64,000 nt of DNA from Pleurodeles waltl (GCF_031143425.1 NC_090440.1:1273279123-1273343122), one strand, 5' to 3'. Positions 23,116 through 35,741 are shown, numbered from the stretch's first letter. Notes: generated by a model not told the origin, from the sequence alone. Numbers and translations are program-made.

Positions 23116-24030
23116 GGCCCAAATGTATGCTTTTTGCTGCAAAACTGCGCTAACGCAGTTTTGCGGCAAAAGGTTTAGTGCTGGCTTGCCTCATTTGACA
23201 ATGATAGCCAGGCCCTGTATTTATTGAATGGTGCAAGCCAGCACTAAACTCGGGCTAGCGTCTTCAAGAAAGACGCTAGCTGGGTGTGGTGGCAGTAAGG
23301 AAGGAGGAGGTTGTGCCTCAGAAAATGACGCTAGCCTGGTTAGAGGCAAAAAAATGCCTCTAACCAGACTACTGCCATTTCCAGGCGCACAACCACCAAA
23401 AGAATGACTCCTGCCTTAGAAAAGACAGGAGTCATACCCATTACCCCAATTGCCAGCACAGGTGCAAGTGCCCCCTGGGCATGGCTATTGCACCCTGTGC
23501 CATGCAGTGGGCCCCAAGTTAGGCTCCCGAAGGCACTAAATAATTAAACAAATACTTACCAATTCTTACCCTACTTACCTGGGATGGGGTCCCCCATCCT
23601 GTGCTGTCCCTCTAGTGTTGGTGGGAGTGTTGCTGGGGTTTGGAGACGGCACCTGTGCACAGATACCATGGTGTGTAACCATGGAAATGGGTCCACAAGT
23701 TCTCTAATGCCTGGTCTGACCCAAGCGTTAAATAATGTTGCAAAGGAAGCTTTGCACCATTATTTAGCCCCTCCTCCCACCCGTGCATCATTTTAGCATG
23801 GAGGGATAAATATGGGGCTATTGGGATAGCACCATGTTTTAGATGAGAAAGCCTACCTTGCATCTCATTGATGCAAGGTAGGTTCATGCATCCAAAAAAT
23901 GGTGCTGACTCCAATATTTTGACGCTAGATGTGTCTAGTGTCAACATATAAATATGAAGTTAAGTTTGCACCAAATTTGCTTACAAAAGAATTACACAAA
24001 TTCAGCGTAAACAGAGTATAAACATGCCCC
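23116..24030 (-). mobile_element. MITE, family B copy 3, inverted relative to copy 2
   Basis: This is the reverse complement of the 20,539-21,445 copy over nearly its whole length. Shared parts include the GCAAAACTGCG stem, the AAAGACGCTAGC block, the GACTCCTGCC stem and the ACTTACCTGGGATGGG block. It ends at ATGCCCC (24,030). Confidence 0.85.
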
Positions 24031-24654
24031 TGAGTTTATTGTTTTGTTTGGCACACGTGTCCCTTTATAGACAGGGGTTAAAAACATAAATAAATAGGCC
24101 TTCTGTGAATACGAGTGCAAGGATGCGGTCTGCCGACCCTCCCAGGCCTCTAACCATGTATTCACAGTCCATTCCACGTCAATATTAATTAATGAAGCAG
24201 GATAATGCAAATATTAATGAATGGTCATTTTGCTGTCTGTCGCATTTAACATCAATCAAATCACAAAATGAAGGCTAGATCACAAAGGAGTCGCTGTACA
24301 AAAAAGAAAATGGTTCCAGCCCAGCCTTTGGTACAATTGGTATCAATGTTTCAAATGTAATGTAAAACAGCCCATACAACCATACTAGCATTGCTAATAA
24401 AACTCCACAGCAACAGAAAGTTTTCAAGGCATGGACAAAATGGACAAATACCCAGGGCCCCCACCTTCCGAGAGGCCCGCTCTCTTCAGGTCTCTCTCTG
24501 CTTCAACCTAGCTCTCTTTCTCTAGAAATATCTGCCTCTAATTTTCCTACATTCAACCTAACCCTAACTGCCTACTCTACATTTCTCCCTACCTCTCTTT
24601 CTCCACATCAACAATTTCTGACTCAGTCAGTCAGTCAGTCAGTCAAAATAACTA
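24031..24654. other. Unassigned sequence, CT-rich tract and short CAGT microsatellite
   Basis: No gene is seen. About 24,480-24,615 is degenerate CT-rich sequence (CTCTCTTTCTCTA-like words), the same type as 27,110-27,345 and 29,326-29,520. A short CAGT tandem repeat lies at about 24,620-24,645, at the edge of the piggyBac-family copy. Confidence 0.6.
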
Positions 24655-27110
24655 TTCCAACATCCTAGGGATTCTATGGGTACCCAGAGTTTGTGGGTTC
24701 CCCTTAAGGAGACCAAGAAATTAGCCAAAATACAGCAAAAACTTCATTTTTGTAAAAATAAAATGAAAAAAGGGCAGCAGAAGAAGGCTTGTGGTATTTT
24801 CCCTGAAAATGGCATCAACAAAGGGTTTGCGGTGCTAAAATCACCATCTTCCCAGCTTTCAGGAACAGGCAGACTTGAATCAGAAAACTAAATTTTTCAA
24901 CACAATTTGAATGTTACTGAGACATACCCCATTTATACTATTTGTTTGTGCTTTCAGCCTCCTCCAGTTAGTGACAGAAATGGGTGTGTAACCAATGCTG
25001 GTTCCCGGAAAGCTAAACATTTCAGAAAAATAACAAAATTATGAATTCAGCAAGGGGTCATTTGTGTAGATACTTCAAGGTTTTCCTATCTCAGCCATTT
25101 TTCTCCACGTTTTACTCTGTAACTATTTCCTGATATGTCAGATTTTTTAAATCAATCTATCGTTAAGTCTGCTGGACTCTTTTGGTTGTGGGGATATATA
25201 GGGCTTGTAGGTTCATCAAGAACCCTAGGTACCCAGAGCCAAAAAAAGGAGTTGCACCTTGCAGTGGGTTTTCATTCTACACCGGGTATACAGCAATTCA
25301 TTTGCTGAAATATAAGGAGTGAAAAATAGGTATAAAGAAAACCTCTGTATTTCCAAAATGGGCACAAGGTAAGGTGTTGAGAAGCAGTGTTTATTTGTAC
25401 ATCTCTGAATTCCCGGGTGCCCATACTAGCATGTGAATTACGGGGCATTTCTCAAATAGTCGTCTTTTTTACACACTGTCTTACATTTGGAAGGAAAAAA
25501 ATGCAGAGAAAGTCAAGGGGCAATAACACTTGTTTTGCTATTCTGTGTTTCCCCAAGTCTCCTGATACAAATGGTACCTCACTTGCGTGGGCAGGCCTAA
25601 TGCCTGCGACAGGAAACGCAACATGGACACATCACATTTTCCCAAAGAAAACAGAGCTGGTTTTTGCAAAGTGACTAGCTGTGGATTTTGGCCTCTAGCT
25701 CAGCCGGCACCTAGGGAAACCTACCAAACCTGTGCATTTTTGAAAACTAGACACCTAGGGGAAAACAGGATTGGGTAACTTGTGGGGCTCTCACCAGGTT
25801 CTGTTACCCAGAATCCTTTGCAAACCTCAAAATTTGGCCAAAAAACACTTTTTCCCCACATTTCGGTGACAGAAAGGTCTGGAATCTGAGAGGAGCCACA
25901 AATTTCCTTCTACCGAGCGTTCCCCAAAGTCTCCTGATAAAAATGGTACCTCACTTGTGTTGGTAAGCCTAGTGCCCACGAAAGGAAATGCCCCAAAACA
26001 CTATGTGGACTCATCAAAATTATCAAATATAAACTACCTGTTTTTGCGGGGGGAGGCACCTGCGTTTTTGGTCCTGGGCTTAGCAGCCATGTAGGGAAAC
26101 CTACCAAACCCAAACATTTCTGGAAACTAGACACCTGCGGGAGGTGGGACTTGCGTGGATACCCCAATGTTTTCTTACCCAGAATTCTCGGCAAACCTCA
26201 AATTTAGCTAAAAAAATCACATTTTCCCACATTTCTGTGTGGGATCACCGCACTGGGACAAATTTCCCACCACCCAACATTCCTCTCAGTCTCCTGGTAA
26301 AAATGATACATCACTTGTGTAGGTGGGCCACAAGAGCCAAAAACATGCCAAAATTGAGGGGGAACCAAAGTGGGTCCAAAAGGGCAGTTTGAAAAAAACA
26401 TTTTTAGGCTGGCAAGTGGGGCACAATTTTTATTGGTATAGATGTGACAATGCTGGGTGGTAGGAATTTTGTGGATTTCTGCAGATTCCGGAAGGTTTCA
26501 TCAAAAAAATTTGGGAAAATTTTTGATTTCCAGCAAAGTTGGAGGTTTGCAGGGCATTGTGGGTAAGGAAATGGTGCAGGGTGCATGTGAAGCACACCAC
26601 CCTGAACTCACGCAGATGTTTATCTTTCATATGTGTCTAGGTCTTGTGGATTTTTCTACATGGCAGCGTCCCAAAGTCCAAAAAGTGCAGCCCTCACCAT
26701 TCCAAGTGGGACGATTTTGAGAGTTAGATGCTGTCATGGCCCAAATGTAAAACCAAAATCTAAAATAATGAAATGTCCTCTTGCTTGCAATGGGATAAGT
26801 TGTTTTAGTGTGCAGGGGAGAGCTGAAAGACTATTACCTCTCTTCAGTTGGGGTGGTGGCAGAACCATGCCCATACTGGTTGGTAGCCACCACCCCCCTT
26901 TTTTTTTTCTATTCCCTGGCATCTAGTAGGCTTTCTGCCCCCCCACCCCCCAGGGAGTGGATTGGGGGTAATTGCCCAATCTGCCCACTGATGGGCAGAA
27001 CAACTTGGGTCCCATTTATTTGGGGTGGGGGTATGGCCATGCCCCAAACCTCTTTTAAAAAAAAAAAAAAAACCCTGGTCTCTGGTGGGCTTTCTCACTC
27101 TATCTTCCAC
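24655..27110 (-). mobile_element. piggyBac-family copy, minus strand, internally deleted
   Basis: Read on the minus strand, it contains the hairpin-array remnant (27,110-26,725, with CTAGATGCCAGGGAAT-like words), one reversed satellite monomer (26,720-26,404), forward satellite monomers (26,400-25,560) and the right arm (25,560-24,655). The transposase and its leader are wholly missing, and the right terminus with TTAA is absent. It is a decayed non-autonomous derivative of the 633-13,053 family, sitting within CT-rich sequence. Confidence 0.8.
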
Positions 27111-27345
27111 CTTCAATAAAATGCTTATTCCTCTTTAACTCCCTCTGTACTTCTGCCTACCTCCGTGCAACTTACTTCCATCTTAATATCTAGTTTGCTT
27201 CTCCCCTCTCCATCTCACCTTTCTCTACTTCACCTCTCTTTAACTTTCTAAATTGTTGTATCTCAAGTATCTCTACTTTACCAATCACTGAATCCTTCCC
27301 CTTATTGCTATCTCACTTCACTAATTCCCCTTTTCTCTGACTACA
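27111..27345. repeat. Degenerate CT-rich tract
   Basis: This tract is made of words such as CTCTCTACTTC and CCTCTCTTTAAC and has no coding potential. It resembles 24,480-24,615, 27,510-27,730, 28,625-28,690 and 29,326-29,520. The tracts are separated only by transposons, so they probably were once one low-complexity block. Confidence 0.65.
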
Positions 27346-27509
27346 GGCCTGATTTAGAGTTTGAAGGGCAGGTTACTCTGTCACAAACGTGATGGGTATG
27401 CCATCTGCTGTACTACAATTCCATAGGATATAAGAGGATTTTAATACAGCAGAATGGATATCACATTTGTGATGCAGTAATCTCATCCTCCAAACTCTAA
27501 ATCAGGGCC
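27346..27509. mobile_element. Small MITE, about 164 bp
   Basis: The terminal inverted repeats are GGCCTGATTTAGAGTTTG at the left and CAAACTCTAAATCAGGGCC at the right, followed inward by a second inverted block around TCACAAACGTGAT and ATCACATTTGTGAT. It has no coding capacity. A short ACA-like duplication flanks it. The superfamily is not determined. It is inserted in the CT-rich tract. Confidence 0.8.
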
Positions 27510-27737
27510 AACATCTGTATAACATCTCTCTCTATCACCATTGACAGCCTTCTCTGTCTCACATATTGTTATCACATATATCTCTCATTATTTTGCCTCT
27601 CTTCTTCTACCTCATCCCTCTGTATACACCAACAATGCACATACTGCATCTCACTATCACTACTCTCTTCCTTCGGTCCCTATTGCAGTACATCTCTCTC
27701 TCCTTCTTCCTCAATCTGTCTCTCATGACCTCACTTG

Positions 27738-28625
27738 GGGGCATATTTATACTTGTTTTGCACCAAATTTGCTTCTTTGTTTTTATGCAAATTCAGTGCA
27801 AAACTATCACCATAGTTGTACTTTGGCACTAGACCCATCTAGTGCCAAATTTATGGAGTTATAGTCATTTTTTGGACGTCGATACCTACTTTGCATCAAT
27901 GAGATGCAAAGTAGGCGTGTCATATTTATCCCCCATGCTAAAATCATGCACAGGGGGGAGGAGCGGTGAATAATGGTGCAAAGCTTGCTTTGCACCATTA
28001 TTTAATGCCTGGGTCAGGGCAGGCGTTAGAGGACCTGTGGGCCTCTTTCCCTGGGGGAACACCAGTGAATAAGCCCACAGGTGCCCTCCCCAGGCTCTAG
28101 GGACACCCCCACCCATACCAGAGGCACAGCGGAGGATGCGGGACCCCATCCCAGGTAAGTATAGTTAAGTACAGGTAAGTGTTTTCTTTTATTTTTTTTA
28201 AATGCCATTGGGGGCCCTGAAGTGGGTCCCCCTACATGGCACTGGGTGCAATGGCCATGCCCAGGGGACCCTGGTCCCCTTTGCTGGCCATTGGGGTGGA
28301 GGGCATGAGTCCTCTCTTTTTTAAGGCAGGAGTCATGTGGTATGGATGGTTTTGCGTCAGAAAATGACACTAGGCTGGTTACAGTCATTTTTATTTTACT
28401 CTAACCTGCCTAACGTAATTTTTTGGTGCAAAACCTCCTTCTTCCATACCACCTGCCCCACCCGGCTAACTTCACTTTTTTTACACTAGCCTACCCTTTG
28501 CACTGGCTTGCACCATTCCATAAATGTGGTGCCCAGCTGGTGCAAAAAAATGGTGCAAGCTGGTGCTAAACTTTTTGGTGCAAAATTGCGGTGCAGTTTT
28601 GCACCAAAAAGTATAAATCAAGGCC
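27738..28625 (+). mobile_element. MITE, family B copy 4
   Basis: The left end is GGGGCATATTTATACTTG and the right end is AAAGTATAAATCAAGGCC. Internal blocks are shared with the other family B copies, including CCCATCCCAGGTAAGTA. It carries the same chain of small hairpins. Confidence 0.85.
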
Positions 28626-28693
28626 TGGGTGCCTAGTTCTACCTCTCTACCCTTTCTCTCTCCTCAATCTCTCTCTACCTAACCCCTCTCTAT

Positions 28694-29322
28694 GGCGGGC
28701 ATTCTGACTTTAGCGGGCGGCGGAGGCCGCCCGCCAAAGTCCCGCCGTCAGAATACCGCTGCGCGGTCTGAAGACCGCCGCGGTTATTCTGAGTTTCCCG
28801 CTGGGCTGGCGGGCGACCGCCAGAAGGCCGCCCGCCAGCCCAGCGGGAAACCCCCTTCCATGAGGATGCCGGCTCCGAATGGAGCCGGCGGAGTGGAAGG
28901 GGTGCGACGGGTGCAGTTGCACCCGTCGCGATTTTCAGTGTCTGCTTGGCAGACACTGAAAATCTTGGTGGGGCCCTGTTAGGGGGCCCCTGCAGTGCCC
29001 ATGCCATTGGCATGGGCACTGCAGGGGCCCCCAGGGGCCCCGCGACACCCGTTACCACCAGCCAGGTTCTGGCGGTCAAAACCGCCAGAACCAGGCTGGC
29101 GGTAAGGGGGTCGGAATCCCCATGGCGGCGCTGCCTGCAGCGCCGCCATGGAGGATTCCCATGGTCAGCGGGAAACCGGCGGGACACCACCGGTTTCCCG
29201 CTTCTGACCGCGGCTGTACCGCCGCGGTCAGAATGCCCATGGGAGCACCGCCAGCCTGTTGGCGGTGCTCCCGCGGTCGTTGGCCCTGGCGGTGCATGAC
29301 CGCCAGGGTCAGAATGACCCCC
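28694..29322 (-). mobile_element. MITE, family A (Harbinger-type), near full length
   Basis: It is flanked by TAT (28,691-28,693 and 29,323-29,325). The right terminus, read inward on the minus strand, is GGGGGTCATTCTGACCCTGG. It consists almost entirely of GC-rich palindromes: CCGGTTTCCCGC-type blocks, GCAGCGCCGCCATGG, a GCCCATGCCATTGGCATGGGC stem, and TTCAGTGTCTGC...GCAGACACTGAA. The truncated relative is at 18,185-18,418. Confidence 0.85.
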
Positions 29323-29325
29323 TAT

Positions 29326-29760
29326 GTCCCTTGTTGCTTTATTTTCTTTTTACTTCCCTATATCTCACCCTCATCTGCCTCATTTCTCTCTCAGCCTCAC
29401 CTACTTTTTACCTCATCTTTATATTTCTCTCTACATCTCTGTAACTCAAATCTCTTTCTACCTTTATCTCAAACTTTTCTTTACCTCAGTACTCTCTACC
29501 TTATGTCTCTCCGTAACTATCTCCTGCCCCTGCCCATTTCTCTTACTAAGAGCAGGTCATTGTTCCACCAGAAGAGGAAAGGGACAAGGCAGGGTAAGTT
29601 AATTAAGGCAAAAATTAACAGATTTCACCTGGAGAAATTGAAAATATCTGTGATCAGTGTGTTAGTTTTCCATGCAGCAGTGAGAATGTCATTTGTGAAG
29701 GTGTTGGGTTAATTGCGTTTAAGAATATACATCAAATAAAACTACAAATTCAAGCATTAA
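29326..29760. other. CT-rich tract and unassigned sequence
   Basis: CT-rich low-complexity sequence to about 29,520 is followed by about 240 bp with nothing recognised. Open frames here are compositional. Confidence 0.5.
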
Positions 29761-30681
29761 GGGGCATATTTATACTTGGTTTGCGCTGTGTTAGTGTCAT
29801 ATTTTTTGATGCTAAAATGGTGCAAACTTTAACTCCATATTTATATTTTGATGCTAGACCTGTCTAGCGTCAAAATATTGAAGTTTGTGTAATTTTTGGG
29901 AAACGTGAACCCACCTTGCGTCAATAAGATGCAAGGTAGGTATTCCCGACTAAAAAATGACGCTATAGCCATAGTGCCATATTTATCCCCCCATGCTCAA
30001 ATTACGCACAGGTGGGAGGCAGACCCAAATAATGACTTTAAGCTTGCTTAACGTTATTATTGAACGCCTGGGCAAGACCAGGCATTAAGGCACCTGGGGG
30101 CCCATTTCCATGGCCAAACACCATGGAATGGCCCTCAGGTGCCCACTCCAAGCCCCAGGAACACCCACCCACACCAGAGGGACACCAGAGGATGGGGGAC
30201 CCCATTCTAGGTAAGTATGGCAAGTATGTGTAAGTATTATAGTATATTTTTTTTTAAGTGACCTTGGGGGCACCAACATGGGCCCTCCTACATGGCACTG
30301 GGTGCAATGGCCATGCCCAGGGGACGCTGGTTCCCTGTGCTGGCCATTGGGGTGGTGGGTATGACTTCTGTCTTTGCAAAGACAGAAGTCAAGTTTTTGG
30401 ATGGTTGTACGTCTGGAAATGATGCACGGCTGGTTAGCAGCATTTTTCTTGCCTCTAACCAGCCTCGCATCATTTTTTGAGGCAAAAACCCCTTCACCCC
30501 TACCACCACCCCACCCGGCTAACATCTTTTTTTTTACAATAGCCCAGTCTTAGCTCCGGCTTGTAGCATTCCATAAATTTGGCACCCTGCTGGTGCTTTG
30601 GAATGATGCAAGCCAGCGGTAAACTTTTTGATGCAAAACTGCGTTAGCTCAGTTTTGCACCAAAAAGTATAAATATGCGCC
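29761..30681 (+). mobile_element. MITE, family B copy 5, with TAA duplication
   Basis: The left end GGGGCATATTTATACTTGG is preceded by TAA. The right end AAGTATAAATATGCGCC is followed by TAA. A three-base TWA duplication is the PIF/Harbinger hallmark, which supports the superfamily assignment for all of family B. Internal hairpins are as in the other copies. Confidence 0.9.
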
Positions 30682-33102
30682 TAAGTGCATTTGTATTATC
30701 ATTATATGGTTGATGCATCACAGCTACCAAAGACAGCTGTACATTCTAAATTAATTATGTGTATGGTAAATTCTGCAATTTTGGTAACACGCTCCCATTT
30801 TATGACACAAGAGGATAAATTAATGCAGGCAGCCACTAGCTATGCATCGATCTAATATATGTAAAGTACTCAATATTTGATTCGATGTTTCTTCGTATGT
30901 CTGGTATTCCACGGCATGCAGATATTCAGTAAGGAAGCTTATTTGTGAGGTGTGGCTGACACTGTGATCGTGCACATGGATATGTTTGTGTAAAAATAGA
31001 CAAAGTTAAAGAGATTAGGTCATTCCAAAGGTAACACCATCCCATCAGTTGTTAACTTTTAGATCTCCCTTAATAAATGGGCTTGTGGTGATGTATGGTG
31101 AAAAAGGGGAAGAAAAGATGACAGGATCTATTTTGACATTTTAGATTTCCAAAATAATGCGTGAATCATTTGTTATCTCCAGTTTCCTCTGATGTACTGT
31201 TAACATGTTTAAACCCGGCGATTGTAAAAGGTCTTCCCAAAACGAGGTCAAGTAGCATATGGTTGCAGTCCTTCTAGCATATTCATATCTCCCATGAGAA
31301 CATCAAGAGGAAGGTAAATTCTGAAGTACATATGTTCTTTAATCATTGTTCTTTCATGTGAATAGGAAGGTTGTGGGAGCTTCGATTGTTATTTTAGGGC
31401 ATACTTGTTTTTCTTTTGGATTATTTCATCAGCATGCTACCTCACACACATCTTTGGTCTCAGTGGGCCTTTGGACAGCTGCAATGCAGTAAAACGTGGG
31501 TTCCATTATTGTGAATTTACCATAAAATTAATTTGGGGGTCACAGTTGATGAATGAGCATACAGGTAGCAAGTGACTCACAATGGAAAACCCAGGCTGGT
31601 GTATGCCTATTACTTAAACAATATTGCTACTGTCTATTCCCCCTTACCTTAAAAGACCGAAACGTATCTTTCTATAAATTATTAAAATATACTCCGGTCC
31701 ACTAAACACCTACCATGTCAACACTATTATTTCCTTGCTACAGTGGGAGAAACAGGATGGGTTTACACTGAATTCCACGTAAGATAGTGCTGTTGAAAGT
31801 TAAACAAAGTCGAGATCTACACAGAAAAATAAATGGTGCGTTGCAATGATCACTTAAATATTTGTTTTGCTTAAATAGTTGGTCTCTTTTTATGTCTGGT
31901 CTGGTAAGATTAAAAATAATTCAGTGTTGGTTGCTATTATCACAGCTTGAAATAGCTAAAATTAAGTGAGAAATGTAAAGGTATTCTGAACAGAGGTCCA
32001 CAAAATACGTCCTTCACTGGCACATTTGTTTAGCATTGACAAACCTTTGAAAAACAATTGTGCAACAGAATTAAACATACAACTCAGCTATCAACCCCAT
32101 GTTTAAGTTTCTCTTACCACAGGGGCCATCCTTACAAGTGGCCCAGGTAATTTACTGGGGTCTTTTTCTGGAGATACCAACACATGGGGTACTAGTTGGA
32201 AGTGGATGTCTATTGAGAAATTAGCAATTCCTCATTTCAGCCAACACATTTTCAAATAGATTTGAGCTGGTTTCAGCACCAAATTCTCCAGTTAAAAAAC
32301 TGTATTGTGTTGTAATTGCATTGTAATGCTTTACTATGGGTAGCATGCTCCTCCAGAACCCTAGATTAGCGGCCAATCCAGTGTCTATTATTAGCTATTG
32401 TTTATTTTTGGTTATTGGGGTTGGTGTTTCTATGTGTTTACACAAGAGTAAAGGTTAAATTAATTAGGGTAACGTGTGATCATTAGTGTGACTTCATGCA
32501 TATTGTTGGTGGGGTGAACAGATAGGCTAGAGGAGATTAAGTATTTGTAAATTTCAGGGATATGATTTCAGAGGAAATGTTTGTAATCTTTAAAATGAGG
32601 TGTGGGCAAATTGTATACATGCAGTAATCAACGGTAAGGAAGACATGAATGCTGCTTAAAGTACTTAAAGTAGGAAACACTTACTTTGGTTTCTTAATAA
32701 TTAGTAGTATATTAATTGTACTTAATATTGAATTCATAATATCTTGGGTACTATTATATCAAACATTTAAGTACCAACAGCAAGTATTGTTTTTGTCATT
32801 CAACAATAATATTGAATATCGGGTTCATTGAGTTTTATGGTTTAAAATATTGTTTGTTTATTATAGTAGTGCAATTTAACTGGCATTATTATTTATTTTT
32901 AAATGTTCTTTTATTTTTTCTTGTTATTTTTGTTTTTTTTTAAATTAATTTTGTTTACATCTTTAATTGCAATAATGTGTGATTTTTAGTCTTTACAGGA
33001 GTTTTGGCTGGGTAGTTTTTTATATTCATGTTTTAAATGCATTTGAATATCTATTGAAACAGTGTTATATTTTCCTTTTTTAATTACATTTTTAAAAAAT
33101 AA
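30682..33102. other. AT-rich sequence, nothing recognised
   Basis: This is about 2.4 kb of AT-rich sequence, poly-T-rich toward 32,880-33,100. No open frame, transposon terminus or tandem repeat was recognised. It may be host intergenic DNA or a very old repeat. Confidence 0.6.
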
Positions 33103-33702
33103 GGCCCTCATTCCAACATTGACGGTAAAAGCCGCTTACCACCGTGCAGAAGACCGCCAACACACCGCCGTGGCCGCGGAATTCCGCCACAGCTAATATG
33201 ACCCACATCTCGGAATCCGGCAAAAGTCAGACACCCACACAAGTCTGCCACACCAAAGGTCAGTGATAAACTGGCGAAAACAAAACCTCCACCGTCACGC
33301 CAACAGAAATACGCCTACACTATCACGACACACGAATCCACGCGGCGATCTTTCATCTGCGGAATTCCATTGGCGGTACACACCGCCGTGCTCAAAATAC
33401 ACACACTCTTACAAAACATCCCCATATTGGACAATTCAAAATACACACACCTGAGACACATACACCCACCACTCCCACACACCCATTACAATATAAAACA
33501 CACACCCATATCACCCACAAACCCCCACGGCAAAAAATTCAGAAAGAAGGCCAGAGAGTGACACCACCAGCAAGAACAACAGCATCCACAGGCACACAAC
33601 ACCATCACCCACACAACTTCCACGTACCTCACACAAAACACCACTACATATCACCACACTTATCACCACACACTCCACCCCACATATCACCTACACCACC
33701 CC

Positions 33703-34081
33703 ATGGCACAGCAAAGACACCCCAGGTTCTCGGAGGAGGAGCTCAGGGTCATGGTGGAGGAAATCGTCCGGGTAGAGCCACAGCTATTCGGAGCACAGGT
33801 GCAGCACACCTCCATAGCTAGGAAGATGGAGCTATGGTGCAGAATAGTGGACAGGGTCAAAGCAGTGGGACAACACCCAAGAAATCAGGAGGACATCAGG
33901 AAGAGGTGGAACAACCTACGGGGGAAGGTGCGCTCCGTGGTCTCAAGACACCACCTGGCGGTTCAGCGGACTGGCGGTGGACCCCCACCTCCTCCCCCAC
34001 AACTAACAACATGGGAGGAGCAGGTCTTGGCGATTCTGCATCCTGAGGGCCTCGCAGGAGTAGGTGGAGGAATGGACTCTG
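33703..34081 (+). CDS. Harbinger Myb/SANT-like protein 1, first coding exon
   Basis: The ATG at 33,703 begins a 126-codon exon ending at the splice donor CTG|GTAAGT (GT at 34,082). It encodes a helix-rich Myb/SANT-like DNA-binding domain (FSEEELRVMVEEIVRVEP at the start, RNQEDIRKRWNNLRGKVRSV later), followed by a proline tract and a WEEQVLAILHPEGL tail. Harbinger elements use such proteins to bring the transposase to DNA. In the copy at 59,744-64,000 a further exon region (about 61,040-61,830) follows. Its counterpart seems missing here, so this gene is probably truncated. It is convergent with the transposase. Confidence 0.7.
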
Positions 34082-34248
34082 GTAAGTCAAAGCTTTACTA
34101 TTACATCCCCCACCCTACCTGTATGCTATCACATACCCCCACCCTCACCCTCACCCCCAGCACCCCAACTCCTCACAAATGTCCAAACATCACAAACCAC
34201 ACATCCCAGCACCAAGCCCTGCATGCAACTACAAAGCATGGACACCCA

Positions 34249-35205
34249 TCACCAAAGCATGGCCACTGCACATACCCATACCCGTTCCAAAGCCAAGTTG
34301 TGAAGCATACAGCAGGCCACAATGATCTGGCACACCTTCTTTGGTGAGTAGAATAGGGATCCACCTGTCATATGGAGACACCTGAACCTGGCCTTCAGGA
34401 GGCCGAAGGTCCGCTCAATCACCCTCCTTAGTTCACCCATGGGCCTCACTGTAGTGTTCCTCTGCCCTGGTCCTGGGATTCCTCACTGGGGTCAGTAGCC
34501 ATGACAGGTTGGGGTAACCAGAGTCACCTGCAAATGGTGAGGGGCAACTGTTAGAAACACACTAACCTGGAGGGCTAACCCCAGACCCAGACAACCATTC
34601 CCACTGACTTGCTTCCAGGTGCTCACCTAATAGCCACACACAGTGCCTCTGGAGTTGACCCATCACATAAGGGATGCTGATATTCCGCAGGATGTAGGCG
34701 TCATGCACTGAGCCAGGGAACATGGCATTCACATGGGAGATGTACTGGTCTGCCAAACATACCATCTGTACAGTCATAGAATGATAACTCTTCCGGTTTC
34801 TGTACACCTGTTCACTCCTGTGGGGGGGACCAAAGCCACATGGGTACCATCAATGGCACCTATGATGTTGGGGATATGTCCCTGGGAATAGAAATCACCT
34901 TTCACTGTAGGCAAATCCTCCACCTGAGGGAAAACGATGTAGCTCTGCATGTGTTTCAGAAGGGCAGACAACACTCTGGACAATACGTTGGAAAACATAG
35001 GCTGGGACATCCCTGATGCCATGGCCACAGTTGTTTGAAAAGAGCCACTTGCAAGGAAATGGAGCACTGACAGCACCTGCACTTGAGGGGGGATTCCTGT
35101 GGGATGGCGGATTGCTGACATCAGGTCTGGCTTCAACTGGGTACACAGTTCCTGGATTGTGGCACAGTCAAACCTGTAGGTTATTATCAAATGTCGCTCC
35201 TCCAT
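34249..35205 (-). pseudogene. HARBI1-type transposase with two frameshifts
   Basis: This DDE nuclease is read on the minus strand from an in-frame ATG at 35,205 (MEERHLIITYRF). Motifs in order: helical N-terminal region, GMSQPMFSNVLSRVL, the first catalytic Asp in IGAIDGTHVA, the second in FPGSVHDAYILR, and the Glu in RRVIERTFGLLKARFRCL. A 99-bp intron (34,528-34,626, GTGAGC...CAG) separates the last two. Two breaks are visible: a C-run of seven near 34,811-34,817 that shifts frame right after the first Asp motif, and a second shift near 34,440 before the Glu motif. All catalytic residues survive. Upstream 5' coding or leader sequence past an acceptor near 35,275 is possible. Confidence 0.85.
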
Positions 35206-35741
35206 TGTCGACAGGTCTACCAACGGTCGGTACACCGGAGGATGTCGCCATCTCCTCACATGTCCTAGCGGACGGTGCCTGTGAAGGACAACAGCAAGCA
35301 CAGAGTCAACAAAGTCCCAGGTATGTACCCACAGCTACACAGAACACGACACCAAATACAAAACTCTTCCTGTATGTGTGTTGAGTGTAGGCCTAGGTTT
35401 GTGTGACGCAGTAGTAAATGAAGCCATGTGGGCCCCTGAAATGGCGGCTGCCTGACCTCTAAAGTGGGACAATGGGGTGTGAGGTATCTGCACTGGCGTT
35501 GTACACCGTCGCGGTAGGCGGTCGTAGACCGCGGCGCAATGCTGCATTGGTTAACATTGGACCCTATGGGTCCCAGGAGCCAATGATGAAGTGCTCCGGC
35601 GGTGATGATACGCACCGCCGCTGACGTCACCGCCGCGGATGTGACCGCCATTTCCTATCTGTTCAATCACTCGATACCTGATCTTCGACAGGAGAAGACC
35701 TACACTGCAAGTGCTGCTGTGACCTCGGTCTGGAAGAGACA
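35206..35741. promoter_or_regulatory. Divergent GC-rich spacer, probable bidirectional promoter
   Basis: This spacer separates the minus-strand transposase from the plus-strand Myb/SANT gene. It is rich in CpG and CCGCC/GGCGG words (for example, 35,595-35,650). The equivalent spacer in the second element (63,050-63,530) keeps the words GTGCTGCTGTGACCT and the GGCGGTGA-type block near the second gene's start. No TATA box could be fixed; promoter activity is inferred from gene arrangement. Confidence 0.4.

Noticed and set aside
22618..23227. 120- and 167-codon frames between the inverted MITEs
   Set aside because: They overlap on opposite strands, show no known domain and have no supporting splice or start context.
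28690..29299. Frames of 96-196 codons at the GC-rich block
   Set aside because: The block is a palindromic Harbinger MITE with flanking TAT duplications; frames on both strands mirror each other.
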